From Bacilli bacterium (GTDB lineage: Bacteria; Bacillota_I; Bacilli_A; RFN20; CAG-826), in NCBI GenBank assembly GCA_900767605.1, contig CAAFZT010000037.1, positions 1 to 17,739 of the forward strand: DNA of 17,739 nucleotides, given 5' to 3'. Under the pieces are notes generated by a model that had not been told where the DNA came from, did not search any database, and saw nothing but the letters and a program-made list of their open reading frames with translations. This document shows, piece after piece, positions 12,877-17,739 of the stretch (position 1 is the stretch's first letter; each line of letters starts with the position of its first letter). Position numbers and translations under genes: made by a program.

Positions 12877-15300
12877 TTACTCCTTCTCCTCGACTTCCAG
12901 GCGTTTCAAATTCCAAATATCGCGATTGTATTCTTCAATCGTTCTATCGCTAGTGAAATAGCCCGAGCTTGCAATATTAATCAAAGAGGCTCTCGCCCAC
13001 GCCATTGGATTCGAATAAAGTTCGTCAGCGCGTTGGCATGCATCCATGTAGGTGCCAAAATCCGCAAGCACAAAGAAAGGATCGTTGTGATTCATGATTT
13101 CATCGAAAATCATACGGAAACAGTCGGGGTTTCCTTTGGACCACGGTCCTGAGAAAAGACTATCCATAACGGCTTTAACCCGAGCATCCGAGTTGTAGAC
13201 GTTCCAAGGAGAATAGGATTGGTGATCCACCATTCCTTGGACTTCATCCGCCTTTAAGCCGAAGATGATTTCGTTTTCATGACCGGCAAAATCGGCGATT
13301 TCAATATTAGCCCCATCTAACGTGCCAATCGTTATGGCACCGTTCATCATGAGTTTCATGTTGGAGGTTCCGCTCGCTTCTTTTCCTGCCGTAGAAATCT
13401 GTTCGGACAAATCGGCTGCAGGAATGATTTTTTCCGCTAAACTGACTCCATAGTTCTCCACGAAGACAATCTTCATGAATTTGGATGCAACAGGATCGTT
13501 ATTCACCGTATCGGCCACCGCTAAAATCAATTCGATGATTTTCTTTGCATAAGCATAGCTTGGGGCCGCTTTTGCCCCAAAAATATAGGTGTGCGGCGTC
13601 AAAACAATGGAGGGATTCTCTTTGATTTGCTGATAGAGATACATAATATGGAAGACATTCAGCAATTGACGCTTATAAGCGTGCAAACGTTTGATTTGGA
13701 CATCGAAAATGGAATTGGGATCAATTTCCAAACCATATTGTTTTTTAACGAATTTAGCAAAATCCACCTTATTCTTCTTTTTGATGGACAGCAGTTCTTT
13801 TAAAGAATTCTCATCATCAGCGAAAGCGCGCAATTTCCCAATTTCCGCTTCGTAATGCGTTTTCCATTCCTCGCCGATGCGTTTCGTAACGAAAGAAGAG
13901 AGACGCGGGTTTGCATACATAAGCCAGCGGCGGTGAGTGACGCCATTGGTTTTGTTGTTGAATTTATTGGGGTATAGACGATAAAAATCCTTAAACGTGA
14001 AATTTTCGAGGATATTCGTATGAATTTTAGCGACGCCATTGACACTAAAGGCCGTGTAAATCGCCATGTTGGTCATATGAATCTGACCATCTTTAATGAT
14101 TTGCATCGAATATCTTTCGGCTTCGCTAACGCCCTTTTGGTTCAGGTACAAATTAAAGCGGCGGTTAATTTCCTCAATAATCATATAGACGCGGGGAACC
14201 AAATGCTGCACGTATTGGACCGGCCATTTTTCTAGGGCTTCCGGCATCACGGTATGGTTGGTATAAGCAAACACGTGCGTCACGATGTTCCACGCATCGT
14301 CCCACCCATACCCATAGACATCCATCAAAAGTCGCATCGCTTCGGGAATCGCCAAAATCGGATGGGTATCATTCAATTGGAAAACATAAGAATCTGCGAA
14401 GGTATCGAGGGTTTGGTAACGTTGGAAATAGCTTCTCATGCAAGATTGAAGCCCGGCGGAAACCAAGAAATATTGTTGGCGTAAGCGCAAAACGCGGCCG
14501 TGCTCCGTGGAATCATCGGGATAAAGGCCACGGCAAATTTCTTTGAGTGTATTCAAATAATCGTCAAAGGAGACATTGGAAGGAAGGTTGTTCTCGCTGG
14601 GTTCAGCAGACCAAAGGCGCAGAGTATTGGCGACTCCGTTTCGATATCCAGGAACCGAGACATCATAAGGAACGGCGCGAACGCAGGTGGCGTTGACCGT
14701 GCGGAGGCCATATTCTCCATTGGGCTTTAGATACGTTTCAGCATTGCCGTAGAATTCTACTTCTACCGCGTGTTTGGGTTTCCGAACTTCAAAAACAAAA
14801 CCATTGGATAACCATTGATCGGGCAATTCCACTTGCTGGCCATTCACGAATTTTTGACGGAAAAATCCGTATTCATAACGAATGGTATTGCCGTGCCCGG
14901 GATAACCTAATGAAGCAATGGAATCGAGAAAGCAAGCCGCCAAACGTCCTAAGCCGCCATTGCCAAGCCCCGCATCGGCTTCTTGATCTTCGAGTTCGCC
15001 AATATCGATCCCCAAATCTGCCAAACCGTCTTTAGCCATCTTATAGATGCCTAAATTTTGCATATTGGAGACCAACAAACGCCCCATGAGGAATTCCATG
15101 GAGAAATAAATCAATTGTTTCCGATTGTCTCCAAGGATCGCTTCTCGGCAGCTTCGCCAATCATAACCCGCATAATCGCGGACCATTTCTCCTAAAACAT
15201 CAAAGCGCTCCGTGATGTGACTATCGGAAACGGACCGACCGTATTTTTCTTCCAAACGGCGTTCAAAAGTCTGTTTGAAATCCAGTTTATTATCGAACAT
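12877..15300 (-). CDS. glgP: Glycogen phosphorylase (maltodextrin/glycogen)
   Basis: PLP-dependent phosphorolysis of alpha-1,4-glucan to glucose-1-phosphate. Length 807 is normal. Diagnostic elements are present: GLGNGGLGRLAACFLDSIAS (111-130), glucose-site LNDTHP (309-314), HRRWL (456-460), QIKRLHAYKRQLLN (535-548), and the PLP segment EASGTSNMKLMMNGAITIGT with the cofactor lysine at 649. The N-terminus, KQLIYFSMEFLMGRLLVSNM, is the classic dimer/substrate region. The mammalian-type regulatory serine segment is absent, as in bacteria. The start ATG has AAGGAG 5 bases upstream. It follows glgB by 16 bases and precedes the CBS gene by 3, so all three form an operon. No glgA, glgC or glgD is in view. 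The substrate could be glycogen or maltodextrin; adjacency to the branching enzyme favours glycogen. Confidence 0.98.
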   Translation of the reverse strand: MFDNKLDFKQTFERRLEEKYGRSVSDSHITERFDVLGEMVRDYAGYDWRSCREAILGDNRKQLIYFSMEFLMGRLLVSNMQNLGIYKMAKDGLADLGIDIGELEDQEADAGLGNGGLGRLAACFLDSIASLGYPGHGNTIRYEYGFFRQKFVNGQQVELPDQWLSNGFVFEVRKPKHAVEVEFYGNAETYLKPNGEYGLRTVNATCVRAVPYDVSVPGYRNGVANTLRLWSAEPSENNLPSNVSFDDYLNTLKEICRGLYPDDSTEHGRVLRLRQQYFLVSAGLQSCMRSYFQRYQTLDTFADSYVFQLNDTHPILAIPEAMRLLMDVYGYGWDDAWNIVTHVFAYTNHTVMPEALEKWPVQYVQHLVPRVYMIIEEINRRFNLYLNQKGVSEAERYSMQIIKDGQIHMTNMAIYTAFSVNGVAKIHTNILENFTFKDFYRLYPNKFNNKTNGVTHRRWLMYANPRLSSFVTKRIGEEWKTHYEAEIGKLRAFADDENSLKELLSIKKKNKVDFAKFVKKQYGLEIDPNSIFDVQIKRLHAYKRQLLNVFHIMYLYQQIKENPSIVLTPHTYIFGAKAAPSYAYAKKIIELILAVADTVNNDPVASKFMKIVFVENYGVSLAEKIIPAADLSEQISTAGKEASGTSNMKLMMNGAITIGTLDGANIEIADFAGHENEIIFGLKADEVQGMVDHQSYSPWNVYNSDARVKAVMDSLFSGPWSKGNPDCFRMIFDEIMNHNDPFFVLADFGTYMDACQRADELYSNPMAWARASLINIASSGYFTSDRTIEEYNRDIWNLKRLEVEEKE

Positions 15301-15316
15301 ATCGACTCCTTATTAA

Positions 15317-17230
15317 TCAGTGTTTGAGGGTTTTCTTTGTGTTGGGTTCACTTCTTTTTTTCTTGCGGTGAGGCGGATATTCCCCCACTTTTTTGAAAAT
15401 CATCGCCGCAAAGCCGGAAATCTTTTGGACTACCATGTGGCAGGGCCGATTTTCGGGTCCCGTTCCCATTTCGGAAATAAGGGGCAAACCATTATACTGG
15501 TTTTTGCCTCCATAGACATCCTTGTCTGAATTAAAAACTTCCGTGTATTGGCCTTTATTCATCGTTCCAATCGTGTAATTTTCATAATAATTACCCGTCA
15601 TATTGAACAAGAAGATAAAGGAATCTTTCCCCAAAGTGCGTTCAAAGGCGAAAACGCTTTGGTTGGAATTGTCGACCATGAGCCACTGAAAGTGGGAAGG
15701 ATTGTACTCCTCTTGATGGAGACAGGGCTCATGAACATAGAGAAGATTCAAGTCTCGGACCAAACGTTTCACCGAATCATGACGGGGGTAAGTCAGCAAA
15801 CTCCAAGGCAATTCCTTTTTCTCGCTCCATTCGTCGAAGGAGGCGAGCTCATTACCCATGAAATTCATCTTTTTGCCAGGATGGCCATATTGATAGACGA
15901 ATAAGTTTCGCAGCAAGGCAAAGCGATCTTCTTCGCATCCCCACATCTTATTTAGCAATGTGCCCTTCCCATGTACCACTTCATCGTGGCTCAAGGGAAG
16001 CAAGAAATTTTCGGAAAAGAAATAAGCCATCGAAAACGTTAAAAGATGATGGTCGTATTTCTTATAAATGGGGTCGAGCGAATAGTATTTAAGCGTGTCG
16101 TTCATCCATCCTAAATCCCATTTATAGTCGAAGCCAAGGCCTCCATTTTCCAGGGGCTTTGTCACTCCGCTAAAATCGGTAGAATCCTCGGCTATCATCA
16201 TCACGTTAGGATGCTCATAATGAATTTTTCCATTTAATCGTCGAATAAATTCAACTGCTCCTATATTTTGCCCATTATTCTTGTTTCCTTCCCAATAAAG
16301 CAGGTTAGAAACCGCATCGACGCGAATGCCATCGAAATGATAATAGACCAAAAAGAAATTCATCGCCGAAATCAAAAAGGAGCGAATGGGATCTTTTCCA
16401 AGATCGAATTGCGCGCTGCCCCAGGGAGAGATTTCGTGTTCATTCCCATATTCGTAAAGATGGGTCCCGTCAAAATGGCGGAGGCCGAATTCATCGACGG
16501 CAAAATGGACGGGGGCAAAATCTAAAATCACTCCAATCCCGGCCTTATGAAGACGATTCACAAACGACATTAACTGTTTGGGATTTCCATAGCGAGAATC
16601 CGCGCTGAAAAACCCTGTTGCCTGATAACCCCAGCTACCATCGAATGGGTGTTGCGTAATCGGCATGATTTCCACGTGGGTATAACCCATTTCCTGCAAA
16701 TAGGGAATTAAGGAATCCGCGGTTTGCTCGTAGCTTGGAAATTCTTCTCCGCTTACGCGCTTCCACGATCCAAGATGCATTTCATAAATCGAAGCAGCAT
16801 TGTCGAAATTGCGATTCCGTTTCTTCATCCATTCTTCATCGTCCCAGGGAAAATTCTCGATGTCGAAAAGTCGGGAACAAGACGCGGGACGCTTTTCCGA
16901 CAAAAAGGCGTAGGGGTCCGCTTTATCCACATAAGTCCCTAAGGCGTTTTTGAAATGAAATTTATAGGATTGATAGGAGAACAAATGGGGGATAAAGGTT
17001 TCATAAATTCCCGACGAATCGATCAAGGCCATTTTATTTTTTCTCACGTCCCAGCCATTGAAATCTCCAATAACCGATACGTCTTTACCACAGGGGCAAT
17101 ATAAGCGGAACCACACCCCATCCGTTTCGTGGCCGTCTTCGTCCATCCCTCGTCCAAAGTGGGCTCCAAAGAAATCAAAAGCCCGCGAACATTGGCCGTA
17201 AAGAAAATCGTCTCTAAATTTTGCGTCCAT
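15317..17230 (-). CDS. glgB: 1,4-alpha-glucan (glycogen) branching enzyme
   Basis: GH13 enzyme that cuts an alpha-1,4 chain and rejoins it as an alpha-1,6 branch. The 637 residues contain a CBM48 domain (about 25-120, GVWFRLYCPCGKDVSVIGDF, NGWD), the barrel with EIMPITQHPFDGSWGYQATG (187-206), the nucleophile Asp305 in GIRVDAVSNLLYW, acid/base Glu348 in MMIAEDSTDF, and Asp416 in LPLSHDEVVHGKGTLL, then the C-terminal beta domain. There is only one N-terminal module, so it is the short GlgB type. The tail after MIFKKVGEYPP is a basic 20-residue extension ending KKTLKH. I choose the ATG at 17230 with GGAGG 5 bases upstream; an open frame to 17431 lacks a ribosome site and crosses a TATAAT promoter. 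First gene of glgB-glgP-CBS. Confidence 0.97.
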   Translation of the reverse strand: MDAKFRDDFLYGQCSRAFDFFGAHFGRGMDEDGHETDGVWFRLYCPCGKDVSVIGDFNGWDVRKNKMALIDSSGIYETFIPHLFSYQSYKFHFKNALGTYVDKADPYAFLSEKRPASCSRLFDIENFPWDDEEWMKKRNRNFDNAASIYEMHLGSWKRVSGEEFPSYEQTADSLIPYLQEMGYTHVEIMPITQHPFDGSWGYQATGFFSADSRYGNPKQLMSFVNRLHKAGIGVILDFAPVHFAVDEFGLRHFDGTHLYEYGNEHEISPWGSAQFDLGKDPIRSFLISAMNFFLVYYHFDGIRVDAVSNLLYWEGNKNNGQNIGAVEFIRRLNGKIHYEHPNVMMIAEDSTDFSGVTKPLENGGLGFDYKWDLGWMNDTLKYYSLDPIYKKYDHHLLTFSMAYFFSENFLLPLSHDEVVHGKGTLLNKMWGCEEDRFALLRNLFVYQYGHPGKKMNFMGNELASFDEWSEKKELPWSLLTYPRHDSVKRLVRDLNLLYVHEPCLHQEEYNPSHFQWLMVDNSNQSVFAFERTLGKDSFIFLFNMTGNYYENYTIGTMNKGQYTEVFNSDKDVYGGKNQYNGLPLISEMGTGPENRPCHMVVQKISGFAAMIFKKVGEYPPHRKKKRSEPNTKKTLKH

Positions 17231-17248
17231 GTGCCCTCCTTCCTTTTT

Positions 17249-17274
17249 ATTATAAAGGAAATTGTGCAAATTCC
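17249..17274 (-). promoter_or_regulatory. glgB promoter -10 and adjacent operator-like dyad
   Basis: On the minus strand TATAAT (17254-17249) precedes glgB; a start near 17242 leaves 11 leader bases holding GGAGG. Directly upstream is an 18-bp imperfect dyad GGAATTTG-CA-CAATTTCC (17274-17257) with one mismatch per arm pair, covering part of the -35 spacer, while no good -35 is visible. The dyad may be bound by an activator or repressor. Confidence 0.55.
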
Positions 17275-17381
17275 TAGACGAGCAAAAGGGTAAAAGGCAT
17301 CGCTTTTGGGGATAGGTAAAAGAGCCAGAATGGTTTACAATACCAACTTGCATAAAGCCTATTTTTAGGAGGAGATTGAAA

Positions 17382-17739
17382 ATGTATAAATGCATGGCTG
17401 TCAACGCAGGGAGCAGTTCCCTGAAGTACAAGCTCTATGAAATGCCGGAAGAAAAAGTCCTTTGCAGCGGAATTGCTGAACGCATTGGACATGAAGACGG
17501 CATCTTCACCATTAAATTCAACGGAGAAAAACATACCGACATCGTTCCGCTTCCCAACCATGCGGTGGCGGTTTCTTTGCTACTAAAAGCCCTCGTTCAA
17601 TGGGGAATCGTCAAAGACTTAAACGAAATTTCCGCGGTGGGACACCGTGTTGTCCAAGGCGGAAAATATTTCTCCCACTCGGCGGACTTCGACGAAGACA
17701 CCGAATCCAAAATCAAAATGCTTACCCCATTGGACCCGC
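17382..17739 (+). CDS. ackA: Acetate kinase, 5' part cut by window edge
   Basis: Transfers phosphate between acetyl-phosphate and ADP, making ATP and acetate in fermentation; ASKHA fold. The 119 codons seen start MYKCMAVNAGSSSLKYKLYE with the nucleotide/phosphate signature VNAGSSSLKY, followed by VLCSGIAERIG and later VGHRVVQGGKYF, the substrate-side motif (G-H-R-V/I-V-x-G-G), near residue 90. About 280 residues lie beyond the window. The ATG has an excellent AGGAGG 9 bases upstream. A TACAAT at 17336-17341 is the best -10 candidate in the 150-base gap shared with divergent glgB, but its -35 is poor. If it is right, the leader is about 35 bases. Confidence 0.96.
   Translation, partial: MYKCMAVNAGSSSLKYKLYEMPEEKVLCSGIAERIGHEDGIFTIKFNGEKHTDIVPLPNHAVAVSLLLKALVQWGIVKDLNEISAVGHRVVQGGKYFSHSADFDEDTESKIKMLTPLDP

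Noticed and set aside
12637..13152. Plus-strand open frame (171 codons) across the CBS and glgP genes
   Set aside because: Antisense to two genes with clear families; no start signals.
17231..17431. N-terminal extension of glgB by 67 codons
   Set aside because: Would read through the TATAAT promoter, lacks a ribosome site and adds residues that GlgB proteins do not have; overlaps the ackA start.
1..17739. CRISPR arrays, insertion sequences, phage or toxin-antitoxin genes
   Set aside because: No direct repeat array, transposase, integrase or phage motif was seen; the genes are housekeeping and metabolic.

Overview
The window reads as ordinary chromosome of a low-to-moderate GC, fermentative Gram-positive bacterium, probably of the Bacilli/Erysipelotrichia side of the Firmicutes or a walled relative of the Mollicutes. 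The signs are AGGAGG-type ribosome sites, a phenylalanine T-box, PheS/PheT with a TrmH gene upstream, a short class II aldolase, and an anaerobic energy set (Fe-alcohol dehydrogenase, acetate kinase, glycogen storage). pheS and pheT both end in TGA, so the genetic code is standard and not the TGA=Trp code of Mycoplasma. The taxon is inference; there is no rRNA here. Most genes lie on the minus strand; three genes (DUF523, aldolase, acetate kinase) lie on the plus strand.

Region 1 (1-5446, minus) is a translation block. It reads YgjP-like metallohydrolase, TrmH-type RNA methyltransferase, a tRNA-Phe-sensing T-box, pheS, pheT, and a cut-off YceD/DUF177-like gene whose ATG overlaps the pheT stop. 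Region 2 (5505-7326) holds a DUF523 protein with a long Arg-rich, repeat-containing tail. It converges on a small two-helix membrane protein gene, with the DUF523 terminator lying inside that gene. Just upstream of the membrane protein gene is a highly structured RNA of about 180-240 nt that I cannot assign to a known family. This is the best candidate for something undescribed.

Region 3 (7297-11061) is sugar handling: an orphan MsmK/UgpC-type sugar ABC ATPase with an extra charged helix insert, a perfect 17-bp palindrome, a small PucR/CdaR-type regulator, the divergent fructose-bisphosphate aldolase gene, and a cytidylate-kinase-like P-loop kinase. Region 4 (11113-17739) is fermentation and storage. 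An iron-dependent alcohol dehydrogenase has its own promoter. A compact glgB-glgP-CBS operon follows, in which the CBS protein resembles the c-di-AMP receptor DarB/CbpB and is translationally coupled to glycogen phosphorylase. The start of ackA is divergent from glgB.

Together the right half links glycogen synthesis and breakdown, sugar import, lower glycolysis, and the ethanol and acetate ends of fermentation. No tRNA, rRNA, insertion sequence, CRISPR array or prophage gene was seen.
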